Shown here: positions 38,555 to 47,497 of the stretch, piece after piece | Layout of the letters: each line of letters starts with the position of its first letter | How positions within the stretch are numbered: position 1 is the first letter of the stretch | DNA from: BM520 sp964474455 | GTDB taxonomy: Bacteria; Bacteroidota; Bacteroidia; Bacteroidales; BM520 | Reading direction: 5' to 3' | Length of the DNA stretch: 56,195 nt | Assembly (NCBI GenBank): GCA_964474455.1 | Contig: CAYYSU010000014.1 | Coordinates: 1-56,195, forward strand | Notes under the pieces: generated by a model | Told to the model about the DNA's origin: nothing | Seen by the model: only the letters and a program-made list of their open reading frames with translations | Databases searched by the model: none | Program-made: the position numbers and the translations under genes

Positions 38555-40978
38555 CTATTTTGTAAATAACGACCTCACCTTTACGTAATCTATATAGTAT
38601 AAAATTTTTAGCGAGACAGAGTTTGTAGCCTCGGCATCCATTGTGTTTTTTAGGTTGTCGAAGTAAGAGGTTGTATCTCCGTTACCATTTGTATAAACAG
38701 CATTTTTCCATACCAGCGACAAAGAACTTGCTGGAGCAAAATACCAGCTGTATCCCAGATCAATAGTAAATGCATTAAAAGTAAAATCGTGACTTCCACT
38801 ATATTCACTGGTACTCAGATGGCCATTCCTGGATAGGTTATGGAAAGAATCGTACAATCCTGTAATAGCATAATGTCGTACCTTCATGGTAATACCTGAA
38901 TTTGCATTGAAGATATATTTTCCTGACACCTGATTTTCATAGGTAGTAAGATCCCGTGATCCAAAAATCACATCTTCCCGGTCGGCATTTGTAACAAAGC
39001 CGTATTCGTTAAACTCCTTTTGTGCCAATGCGTTGAAGGTTATAAAAAGCTTGTCAGAGATGCGATATCGTGGGCCTAAAGAGATTTTATATCTGATATT
39101 ATTTCGTTTTGGCATATGGGAAAAGGATAATCTTGTGTCCACAACAAACTTCTTTCTGTAATCCGGCGAAAGCCAAAATCCTACATCATATCCAAAAGTG
39201 TTGTGAATATGATAACCCTCTGTTCGTGGCTCATAATAATCGTCCTGCCCAAAGGGGTTTACATCTATATTTATCCCGGCGGAGAGATGATTTCTAAATA
39301 CAGCATGGTACATGGCTTCCATAATGAAATCCTGAAAGTTTTTATCAGATTGCCTTAGAATATATATTGATGCCAACTTCATCTGCGAGCTTAATATTAT
39401 GCCTTTGGGTTGTAAAACATGATGATACAGAGCTGCGAAATAACCATTCTCATTATTATTTACTATATACCCCATATCATTGGGGTCGTAAGTTTCGTTT
39501 CGCGACCAGGTGCTGACTTCGTACCTGAACGTTCCACTGCGTTTGGAGGTTTCCAGGAAATATGAATATCCCGAAATATTATCAGACGAGGGGTTAATCT
39601 TATTGCTTATTTTAATATTTCCAATTAATGAAAAACTGTTTGATGCGTCCTTAAACTCCCAATCTATGCCCGTGAGGTTGGCGATAGTTTCGTTTTTTCC
39701 TCTGTGAACATTCGTGTTAAAAATTCCCACGCGGCTGTTTTTAAAGATGTTTTGATCTGCAACCACCATATTATAGTTGGTAAAGGGTTGTGTTACCACC
39801 GTTCTTGTATTATCTGAGGAGTCTCGGATCACGGCTTCTGTCATAGCAGTCATGGCATTAAAAACACCAATTCCTGTTCCTGTGGCAGTTCTTCCCGAGA
39901 GTTTTGTCGCATTGACAATGGGAGCAGCAGAGGGATTTGAAATCACCTCTTCACCATCCTGCAGATCTTTGTAGGCTCTGTTTTGAAACTTAGGCGTACC
40001 ACCGATTCTGCGTGTGTAGAAAACATCATATTTATCGAATAACTCTGTTCCTTCAGTAAAGAATTGACGCTTTTCATCGTACTGTACCTCAAACGGGGTG
40101 AGGTTATATATCTCCTCATCGGATTCTACCTGTCCAAAATCAGGAATAAGGGTCATGTCAAGCGTAAAACTTTCATTGATGCCGTATTTTAAATCTGCAC
40201 CATAATTAAAAAAAGTATTTACAGACGATCCTGGTTGTTTTTCAACGTATCCACTAACATATGGCGACAAGGAGAGCCGCAGGGGAGGGTTGATGTCTTT
40301 CAACCCTGTTAGTACTCCCGACTGTGTGATGTCGCCTTCGATGTTATTATCAACAAAATTCCAGGTGCTTAGTTCCCGGTGTCTTCTTACGGATCTCCAG
40401 AAGTTAATATCCCAGTCCTGCACCTCTTTTTTCGGAAAACGAATCATGGAATAAGGTATAAAGATTTCAGCAATCCAGCCTTTATCGTTAATTATTGTAG
40501 AACTTTGCCATGCCGCATTCCAGTTTTCATCATTATAATTGTTGTTGCCTTTGGCATCATACTGAACACCATTGGAGTACACGGTAAAGACCCACTTGTT
40601 AAGCCCATCCTGGTATGGGCTTAGTGTGATAGAGAAATAATCTGCATTTAGATTGTCGTCATCACGGGAGCCATACTGCGTTAGGATACTGTCGGGAGAG
40701 GAATCAAATAGCCTTGCTCCGATATAAATTCCCTGATCGTTATATAATACTGCCACCTCAGTGTTTTGGCTTGCCGGTTTGCCATTATAGGGCTCAAACT
40801 GAATGAAACCTGCTGCTATATCCGAGCTCTGCCAGCTGCCTTCTGATAGTTTACCGTCAATAGAAATATGTTCTTCTACAAGATTGGCCTGCAAACTTTT
40901 TTTAGTCTGCGCAGACATCACCATTGGCAGGATTAAAATAATCGAAATACAAAGCGTTTTTATAGTATCGACTTTCAT
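38555..40978 (-). CDS. DUF5916 domain-containing outer membrane protein with CBM9-like domain
   Basis: An 807-residue protein with a signal peptide (ends MVMSAQ, residue 23). Residues about 35-215 form a carbohydrate-binding family 9-like domain (ISIDGKLSEGSWQSSDIAAG, GIYIGARLFDSSPDSI, WIAEIFIPYSMIRFP). The rest (about 230-807) is the DUF5916 region, which begins with LSLSPYVSGYVEKQPG and contains DFGQVESDEEIYNLTPFE and EKRQFFTEGTELF, followed by alternating strands typical of an outer membrane barrel. The family is widespread in Bacteroidota; its function is unknown, and the CBM9-like label is based on fold and does not prove sugar binding. It starts 15 bp after the porin gene, in one transcription unit. 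Confidence 0.88.
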   Translation of the reverse strand: MKVDTIKTLCISIILILPMVMSAQTKKSLQANLVEEHISIDGKLSEGSWQSSDIAAGFIQFEPYNGKPASQNTEVAVLYNDQGIYIGARLFDSSPDSILTQYGSRDDDNLNADYFSITLSPYQDGLNKWVFTVYSNGVQYDAKGNNNYNDENWNAAWQSSTIINDKGWIAEIFIPYSMIRFPKKEVQDWDINFWRSVRRHRELSTWNFVDNNIEGDITQSGVLTGLKDINPPLRLSLSPYVSGYVEKQPGSSVNTFFNYGADLKYGINESFTLDMTLIPDFGQVESDEEIYNLTPFEVQYDEKRQFFTEGTELFDKYDVFYTRRIGGTPKFQNRAYKDLQDGEEVISNPSAAPIVNATKLSGRTATGTGIGVFNAMTAMTEAVIRDSSDNTRTVVTQPFTNYNMVVADQNIFKNSRVGIFNTNVHRGKNETIANLTGIDWEFKDASNSFSLIGNIKISNKINPSSDNISGYSYFLETSKRSGTFRYEVSTWSRNETYDPNDMGYIVNNNENGYFAALYHHVLQPKGIILSSQMKLASIYILRQSDKNFQDFIMEAMYHAVFRNHLSAGINIDVNPFGQDDYYEPRTEGYHIHNTFGYDVGFWLSPDYRKKFVVDTRLSFSHMPKRNNIRYKISLGPRYRISDKLFITFNALAQKEFNEYGFVTNADREDVIFGSRDLTTYENQVSGKYIFNANSGITMKVRHYAITGLYDSFHNLSRNGHLSTSEYSGSHDFTFNAFTIDLGYSWYFAPASSLSLVWKNAVYTNGNGDTTSYFDNLKNTMDAEATNSVSLKILYYIDYVKVRSLFTK

Positions 40979-40993
40979 TTATTGTCGTGTAAA

Positions 40994-42904
40994 TTAATCA
41001 TGAAAAAACCAGCTTACACCATATTTAAAATATCTGTCCTTCATAGGGTAGTGTGGTGTCATATAGTAGTTATACCCCATTAACCCGCTATTAACGTGTG
41101 TAAGCATCAGAAAGATTCTGGCTCTCTTAACCTGTAGCTTAATATATGCGTCCACATAGGGATAGTTTCCCGTTCTCTTTTCATCCTGTAGATGGAATTC
41201 TCTTAGCGCCGGGCAATAAGAGTCGGCATAGAACTCTGTTGTGTAGAGTACGTCAAAACCCACTCTGGTGTAGAGCGCATTCTTAAACATGGGTTGATAG
41301 AACTGGAAACTCATTTTGCCCATAAATTGGGGCAGACGAATAACATCACTATTTGAGACAAACTGATAAACACCTTTTGCTGCGATATCAAACTTCCATA
41401 AAGAGAGCTCCTGGCTGACCCACGCCCGCAGGAGGTGAATAGCTCCCGGATTCTGCATGGGAAGGACATCCTGATTGAGGTACGTATAGTTCCCGATGGT
41501 GTTATACTGTATGCCTGCATCGGTTTTCTTGTATCTGTATTTCACACCGGTCTCTAAATTCGCAATATCCTTAAACGCACTACTATCCCAGGAATAGTGG
41601 GAGGAGTGATGTTTTAGTAATAAGAATCCAGGGTCAGCATTGAAAGCTTTTATATGTGCTGATAGCTTTCCGAAGGAGAAATTCCGTGAGGCTTTTCCTT
41701 CCAGAAGAAAGTTCTCTGTGGAATGTGTCCCGGCAGTGAGAGCTATCTTTCCCCAAATATCAGTGGTGGAGTCAGGATTTAAAAACACCTCTCCGTAAGT
41801 AGTAAACCAATGGCTGGAAAATGAAACAGAATCATGATGGTGAACGTTATTATTTTGGATGATAATACCACCTTTAAGATTCAGAATCTGACGCTTCCCC
41901 GATTTACTGCTCATCCAGTATAAGTTGTTTATAAGCCTTGATACCGTTGTGCTGTCAAAAGTATTTGTGGAGTCGGGTCCGTAGAATGCCGGATAGTATG
42001 ACGGATCAGGATTACTGTCCCAATATTGATATTTGGTACGGTTGTAATCAGTATCCAATCCAATTTTTCCCAGTGAGAGAGTATTTAACGCAGGACTGAG
42101 GATGTAGAAATACTGAGAAGCATGCAACCAAATATCTTTTATCTCCGTTTCGGATTTTGTGTTATTTACCTCTATGAGTTTTCTTCCGGGCTCAATGTTT
42201 TGCTCAAAGATGGAGTCATATTTTATGCCTCCGTTATCATACCATGTGGTTTTATTATTGATATATGCTGCTGTGGCGGCATATCTTTCCGACTCGGTTT
42301 TGAAATGGCCATAAAATGCCAGCTGAAAGTTGTCTGCCTTTTGTCTGTGGTAGTCCCCCATAGAGTTGTTCATATATAGCTTTGCTCCCACGCCGAGATT
42401 TTTTGCCAGATATTGCCCGTGATCCACGTTAAGCTGGGCTTCACGTTTGTCGCCTGATGGACCCTGAGCGTAATCCAGAATAGTATATGGCTTGTACGAA
42501 GAGAATACATTTATATTATCAGAAGTGGTTTGATATAATGAAAATGAGTGGATCCCGTAATCATAAATTATTGGGTCGTTGGGAGAAAAGAGTAGGTTTT
42601 TTGTCGCCAATCCCTGGTTGCCAAGTGTTTGATAAAAATTGTTGCCGGAGAAAGCAGGGTCTTGCTGCTGTGAATACTCCAGAGTGGTGTCGATTAAAAT
42701 AAAGTCATGATTCTCACTGAGGTATTCTTTCAGCAAGAAACTATATACCTTCAGTGAGTCCTTTGAATCAGGAATATTATCCGGCTTTAACATGACACTG
42801 TCAGGAGTGTTTGTATGCGCTCCCGTGGTGTCTGTCACAGTAACATCCTGCGAAAATGTATAGATGCTGAATAATAGCAGTATGAAAATAATGTTATGCT
42901 TCAC
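40994..42904 (-). CDS. Putative outer membrane porin (Porin_10-like)
   Basis: A 636-residue protein with a signal peptide (MKHNIIFILLLFSIYTFSQ) followed by a Thr/Asp/Pro-rich stretch and a long beta-barrel region. The conserved family block is visible: LGNQGLATKNLLFSPN, YDYGIHSFSLY, FSSYKPYTILDYAQG and QGPSGDKREAQLNVDHGQYL. The C-terminus (YFKYGVSWFFHD) ends as barrel proteins do. Such proteins are annotated only as putative porins; substrate unknown. It is the first gene of a two-gene unit with the DUF5916 gene. A possible -7 box (TAttTTTG, 42922-42929, minus) lies just before the ATG. The 214-bp spacer upstream, to the sugar transferase gene, holds nothing else that I can identify. Confidence 0.85.
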   Translation of the reverse strand: MKHNIIFILLLFSIYTFSQDVTVTDTTGAHTNTPDSVMLKPDNIPDSKDSLKVYSFLLKEYLSENHDFILIDTTLEYSQQQDPAFSGNNFYQTLGNQGLATKNLLFSPNDPIIYDYGIHSFSLYQTTSDNINVFSSYKPYTILDYAQGPSGDKREAQLNVDHGQYLAKNLGVGAKLYMNNSMGDYHRQKADNFQLAFYGHFKTESERYAATAAYINNKTTWYDNGGIKYDSIFEQNIEPGRKLIEVNNTKSETEIKDIWLHASQYFYILSPALNTLSLGKIGLDTDYNRTKYQYWDSNPDPSYYPAFYGPDSTNTFDSTTVSRLINNLYWMSSKSGKRQILNLKGGIIIQNNNVHHHDSVSFSSHWFTTYGEVFLNPDSTTDIWGKIALTAGTHSTENFLLEGKASRNFSFGKLSAHIKAFNADPGFLLLKHHSSHYSWDSSAFKDIANLETGVKYRYKKTDAGIQYNTIGNYTYLNQDVLPMQNPGAIHLLRAWVSQELSLWKFDIAAKGVYQFVSNSDVIRLPQFMGKMSFQFYQPMFKNALYTRVGFDVLYTTEFYADSYCPALREFHLQDEKRTGNYPYVDAYIKLQVKRARIFLMLTHVNSGLMGYNYYMTPHYPMKDRYFKYGVSWFFHD

Positions 42905-43118
42905 AATAATATTTATTGAGCCAAAAATACATATTTAACACGAGTAAAAAACCCGTTTGTATGAATATCACTCATATTGACATTTATCTAACACCCAACA
43001 GCTCGATATTAGTATATCATGTATATAATTTTATAATAAATGTGTGGCTAGATATATTATTTAATAAAACATCGAAGTTGAGAGAGAAGATATCTTTTTA
43101 CGACATCCGTCTGCCGGA

Positions 43119-44663
43119 TTAAGCGCTTCGTGCTTTGCGGAATAGTATATTTACTATCGCCCGGTAGAAGTATCTCAAATCAGTGAATATTTTATTCTTC
43201 TTGTATGCTTTAATATATTTAATCTCGGAGGCCTGAATCTCCTCAATGGTTTTTGGCATATCAGCATAAAAGGGAGGTATCAATCCCGGTTTTACTGTTA
43301 GTCTTAACTCCTGCAATTCTTCACTGTAAAGGTCAAGATAATGCTTGCTGATAGGGCGTACCCCAACGATTTTAAGCTCTCCCCGTATAAGGTTTAATAC
43401 CATCGGCAACTCGTCTAACCATAACTTGCGCATAATCTTACCTGATGTTGTAACGCGAAAATCGTTTTTGAACTTTCCGCCCTTTTCAAGATTATTCCTT
43501 TGATAGACGTAATCCTGTAAAAATTCAGAATATGGATGCATAGTTCTCATCTTCAAAACCTTTATTGGCTTTCCTCCTTTTCCTACCCTGTTAAGGCTAA
43601 TTAATGGCCCATAGGTTGGCGTTTGTCCTGTAATAGGATGCCCGGTTTTTTTAACAATAAAAAACTGAAAACCACCTATGATCTTTGAGGATACAGCAGA
43701 GAACCCGCAGTAGTAGAGCCGACCAAGAATCTCGGTGAAGCTAAAAGCTCTGTTTATACCCTTTGTTATCGAGTAATATATCTGCGAAAAGACTGGAAGC
43801 TTGGGCATAACGCGATGAAAGCAGAAATGAAAAAAATATGCTGTTTGTGAAATCCCCGGAGACAGCTTCTCTTTATAGGACTTTTTTATTACACTGTTGG
43901 TTTTGCAACAGATAAGATAGTAACCTCCCGGCTTGAGACCTTTCCACACCGTACGGAAATAACTGTTTACATGTCGAAGATCATTGGCCGGATAGAGGTT
44001 TATTAATAACTCCAATGTGTCAGGATCATAAAACTCAATATTGTATATATGGTGTGAATAAAGAATGACAGCGTTATCCTTACTGATTCTTTCGAGCGAA
44101 AGTGTAGTATCAATCCAGTTATATAGCCCGGGAATGTTTTTCAAATACCGCTCTTTTAACAACTTCTTAACCTGTTGATCCTCTCCAATAACATCCCACT
44201 GGTCAATCTTCAACTCCTCTTTAATAGTATAATCAATACGGGTGCTTATTGGTGCGCTTCCCAACGGGCTGTCGGTTTCAGTTTTTTGTTTCCTTCTGAT
44301 GTAAATCAGATATGCATATATTACCTCAGCAACAGTAGCAAGAATCAGTGTCCCGAAAACCACCTTACGTGAGTAATGGAAGCGATCAAAAATGAATATC
44401 ATACTGGCACTAATGGCCGTTACCAGGGTGTTTGATCTTATAATGATATCCAAAATTTTGAGAAACTTTTTTTCTGCAATGGAGCTGTACTTACCAAAAA
44501 TTAATGACGACAGTATCCATAAAATCAGGAATCCCGCAAACGGAACATCATACGCCGGAAGATAGTGCCTGATCGATGTGGGCTTTAACCATATTATAAA
44601 TAAAAAGCTGCCCGTAACAAGCAGAATATCAATGCAAAAATGAAATAGTGTTTTTCTCTTCAA
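43119..44663 (-). CDS. Sugar transferase (polyisoprenyl-phosphate sugar phosphotransferase family)
   Basis: A 514-residue membrane protein. The N-terminus has about four spans (residues 8-30, 42-58, 78-95, 104-124). The C-terminal domain (about 330-514) is a bacterial sugar transferase: KVLKMRTMHPYSEFLQDYV, GGKFKNDFRVTTSGKIMRKL, WLDELPMVLNLIRGELKIVG, VRPISKHYLDLY, LTVKPGLIPPFYAD. Such enzymes load the first sugar-phosphate on undecaprenyl phosphate for O-antigen or exopolysaccharide. The middle (about 150-320) is not the CoA-binding-like domain of WcaJ but resembles a worn methyltransferase (ANDLRHVNSYFRTVWKGLKP, GGYYLICCKTN), which I recall from other Bacteroidota sugar transferases. No glycan cluster surrounds it. 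A TAgtTTTG box at 44684-44691 (minus) may be its -7 element. Confidence 0.87.
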   Translation of the reverse strand: MKRKTLFHFCIDILLVTGSFLFIIWLKPTSIRHYLPAYDVPFAGFLILWILSSLIFGKYSSIAEKKFLKILDIIIRSNTLVTAISASMIFIFDRFHYSRKVVFGTLILATVAEVIYAYLIYIRRKQKTETDSPLGSAPISTRIDYTIKEELKIDQWDVIGEDQQVKKLLKERYLKNIPGLYNWIDTTLSLERISKDNAVILYSHHIYNIEFYDPDTLELLINLYPANDLRHVNSYFRTVWKGLKPGGYYLICCKTNSVIKKSYKEKLSPGISQTAYFFHFCFHRVMPKLPVFSQIYYSITKGINRAFSFTEILGRLYYCGFSAVSSKIIGGFQFFIVKKTGHPITGQTPTYGPLISLNRVGKGGKPIKVLKMRTMHPYSEFLQDYVYQRNNLEKGGKFKNDFRVTTSGKIMRKLWLDELPMVLNLIRGELKIVGVRPISKHYLDLYSEELQELRLTVKPGLIPPFYADMPKTIEEIQASEIKYIKAYKKNKIFTDLRYFYRAIVNILFRKARSA

Positions 44664-44755
44664 CTCGATCAGTTTTTTCAGTACAAAACTACAAAAAAAA
44701 CTTCGCTTATTGTGCCATACATTTTTGTACCTTCACCCGTTTAAATATTTGTCTT

Positions 44756-47488
44756 ATGAGTATGAATAAACCAGGGCTGCTAATATCTTTTTTATTAATA
44801 ATTGCATTATGTGTAAATGGCCAAAATATTAAATATGGTGAGATGGATTTTGTCACTATTGTTAAACAATCCGGTGATGTAACGAACATTAGTATTATAG
44901 CTCCAGTGGAGTTCGACGGAGTTAATTGCCGCTATTCCATGAAAGATACTTCGGGTGTGACTATCTTTAAAAGCTCCGGGAAAAAGGCTACAACATCATT
45001 CAATATTAAGCCTCTTTATCTTGATATTAAAGGAAAGCCTCTTCATCTGGACTTTGATTCTGACACCCCCGACCTTGTAATTCCGACAGTATATGTTGAT
45101 GGAACAGTGCGCACTGTCGGCGATGGTGAAATAATCACTCATACCTCTTCTATGTCTAAAATGGGTGTGTGGAATTGTAAATCCTCAATACGAAAGGAAC
45201 CGTACCAGCCGCTGAGATCTCTGCCTCAGGAAATACGAGGACAGGGAGAGGTTTATATTATACCGATACCGGAAAACAATAATTCTGCAAAGCCTGAAGT
45301 AATAGCTTATTATGAGACATTCCTGCCCGGAGAAGCTTTGGTGAAAATGGTTTCTTCTTTGCACAAACAAAGCTCAGGATCCCAAGGCAAAGTATTACTA
45401 GCCAATGATTTCCATGGTCGTGCAGCACAAATGTCTCATGTTATGCAAAAACAGGGTCTTGAAGGCCTGATACAACGAAATATGAAACCGGGATTCTATA
45501 GATGGTACGCCGCCGACCTGTCAAGTATTTATGTCTGGGCTCCTCATATCTGCTCAAAGATAGACGCGGCAAATATTTCGATGATGCGTGGGCATGTAGT
45601 GAATGAAATTGTCCGATATGACTCTTTGTATAATCATCAACTGTCGGTATATCCCGTAGCTATGCTTTCCGATGATTCGATGTTGGATTATGATGATTTT
45701 GTGAATTATTGGTATTCACTACGATATTATATTAACGATGATGGCGAAACCAAACCAATGCATCTTCCCAAGATACGTGTTGTTGATTATGAGAAAGCGT
45801 TTGAGGTAATGAAAAATAGTATCGATACCCCCGTTTCTCTCATGGGTGAATACCACTGTACAGATCCTATACTTAAGAAACCCGAGTTCTATAACGCATT
45901 AAAAAGTGCCGTTGCCTCAACCAATACATTGCTGACAGCAGAAAAGATGGCAACGTTTTTATCATTGCTGAAGGATGATTTTTTCTCCTATCCGCAACTC
46001 TCTTTCGATAATGCGTGGGATATGATTTTAACCGGAAAAGGTGAAGATAAAGAGGTGTCTCCATATCTTCTTGCCAGTAATATCGGCGATTCAATACTTA
46101 ATAACACAATGACACAAATATCACAGCTGATATCCACGCAGGGTTATGGCAGGCCTGTTGTTGTGGTGAACCCCGGTACTCATTCAGTATCCGATGTTAT
46201 AGCTTTTCCTGTGAATATCACTCTCCACGACACCAAAGCTTCCCCCGGAAGGATGCAGCCTGAGAACACCCTGAACTGGCGCGTTTTTGATGGAGAAGGC
46301 AAAGAAACAGAAGCTCAATTAATCACCAGAGGCCGTGGTCAGCACATAGTTTTTGCCGCTAATGATGTCCCCGGATCAGGATTTAAGACATACTATATTA
46401 AAGCCTCCGGGAATGAAAACCAAAGCTCTATGCCGTCGGAAATTGAGCAAAAAGAGAATAGTGTTTTTATTGAAAACAGATATTACAGAATATCTCTGAC
46501 AGGAGAAGGAATAGATGTTCTTTATGATAAAAAACTTAAAAGAAATCTGCTTCACCCAGACTATGCCCTGGGTTCTATACTGATGAAGAGCACAGAAAAT
46601 GGAGAGGTTATTTATCGTAGCTCTGCGGAAAATGCAACATGGAAAATGAATTTTAACGGCCCGGTACTTTCGGAGTTTATGAAGGTGGAGAAAACCCCGG
46701 CAGGAGATATTAACAGCACCATTACCATTTATCATCAAATAAAGAAAATTGCAATTGACATAAAAACCTCAGCAGAGAGAAAGGAGTGTGATTGCATTAT
46801 TGAAAATCCTTTGGTGGCAGACATGTTATCCCCAACGATTGAATTTAAAGTCCCTTTTGGATTCTCTAAAGTGGGCTCTTATGATGTGGAGGATGAAGTG
46901 TCTCTATATCCTAAAGATAAGAACCTGTCATCCATCAGGAATGTAAATGGCCTTGTTACAATAAAAGACGGAGATGCTGAATTATGCATTTCAGGCGATT
47001 TTGTTGTAACTGATATTAAGGCCACTGACGAGAGCGAGAAATATATATGCGTTGCGCCATGGGCAGTACCCGGCAACGGCAATGAAGTAATATCTCATTT
47101 CGAGGTATCCTCCTCTTTTGCCGGTGACAAACAGCTCTTGATCAATGCATACACCACTAAACAACCGTTGATGGCTGTTTCCGCTCCCGAAAAAAATATG
47201 GGTATGATACCTGATCAGCTCTCTTTTTTCAAACTGAGAAACAGAGAAATTGAGATATCCTCTTTAAGGAAGTCAGAAGATAATAATGATGTGGTAATAA
47301 GGTTTTTGGAAACGGCAGGTAAAAAGACTTTTGCTATTTTGGATCCGATGTTCTCTTTCTCCGGATTTTCAAAAGCAGATCTTAATGGTAAGGTGCTGGA
47401 ACCTATACCCGTAGCGCCGGCAACGCGTCTCAAGCTAAAAACTGCCATTGAACCATGGTCTGTGAGTACAATTATTCTTCATCGCTAA
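44756..47488 (+). CDS. GH38 (alpha-mannosidase)-like secreted protein, catalytic motifs diverged
   Basis: The frame opens at 44648, but the ATG at 44756 (MSMNKPGLLISFLLIIALCVNGQ) gives a clean signal peptide and a protein of 910 residues. The second half matches the GH38 middle and C-terminal domains: a helical part with LTAEKMATFLSLL and LSFDNAWDMIL, then RPVVVVNPGTHSVSDVIAFP, IVFAANDVPGSGFKTYYI and NRYYRISLTGEGIDVLYDKK. The QxHD motif that normally follows the AW in GH38 is replaced by KGEDKEVSP, and the N-terminal catalytic region has no recognisable HSHWD-type motif, so it may be inactive or act differently. It is 9 bp upstream of the PNGase F-like gene, pointing to a shared role on N-glycoproteins. 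No T9SS sorting domain is evident at the C-terminus. Confidence 0.7.
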   Translation: MSMNKPGLLISFLLIIALCVNGQNIKYGEMDFVTIVKQSGDVTNISIIAPVEFDGVNCRYSMKDTSGVTIFKSSGKKATTSFNIKPLYLDIKGKPLHLDFDSDTPDLVIPTVYVDGTVRTVGDGEIITHTSSMSKMGVWNCKSSIRKEPYQPLRSLPQEIRGQGEVYIIPIPENNNSAKPEVIAYYETFLPGEALVKMVSSLHKQSSGSQGKVLLANDFHGRAAQMSHVMQKQGLEGLIQRNMKPGFYRWYAADLSSIYVWAPHICSKIDAANISMMRGHVVNEIVRYDSLYNHQLSVYPVAMLSDDSMLDYDDFVNYWYSLRYYINDDGETKPMHLPKIRVVDYEKAFEVMKNSIDTPVSLMGEYHCTDPILKKPEFYNALKSAVASTNTLLTAEKMATFLSLLKDDFFSYPQLSFDNAWDMILTGKGEDKEVSPYLLASNIGDSILNNTMTQISQLISTQGYGRPVVVVNPGTHSVSDVIAFPVNITLHDTKASPGRMQPENTLNWRVFDGEGKETEAQLITRGRGQHIVFAANDVPGSGFKTYYIKASGNENQSSMPSEIEQKENSVFIENRYYRISLTGEGIDVLYDKKLKRNLLHPDYALGSILMKSTENGEVIYRSSAENATWKMNFNGPVLSEFMKVEKTPAGDINSTITIYHQIKKIAIDIKTSAERKECDCIIENPLVADMLSPTIEFKVPFGFSKVGSYDVEDEVSLYPKDKNLSSIRNVNGLVTIKDGDAELCISGDFVVTDIKATDESEKYICVAPWAVPGNGNEVISHFEVSSSFAGDKQLLINAYTTKQPLMAVSAPEKNMGMIPDQLSFFKLRNREIEISSLRKSEDNNDVVIRFLETAGKKTFAILDPMFSFSGFSKADLNGKVLEPIPVAPATRLKLKTAIEPWSVSTIILHR

Positions 47489-47497
47489 ATTTCTATC

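Noticed and set aside
43105..43119. ATCCG/CGGAT hairpin at the end of the sugar transferase gene
   Set aside because: Five pairs only and no T-run on the minus strand.
42916..43122. 68-codon plus-strand frame between porin and sugar transferase genes
   Set aside because: AT-rich spacer frame with no recognisable domain, overlapping the porin promoter region.
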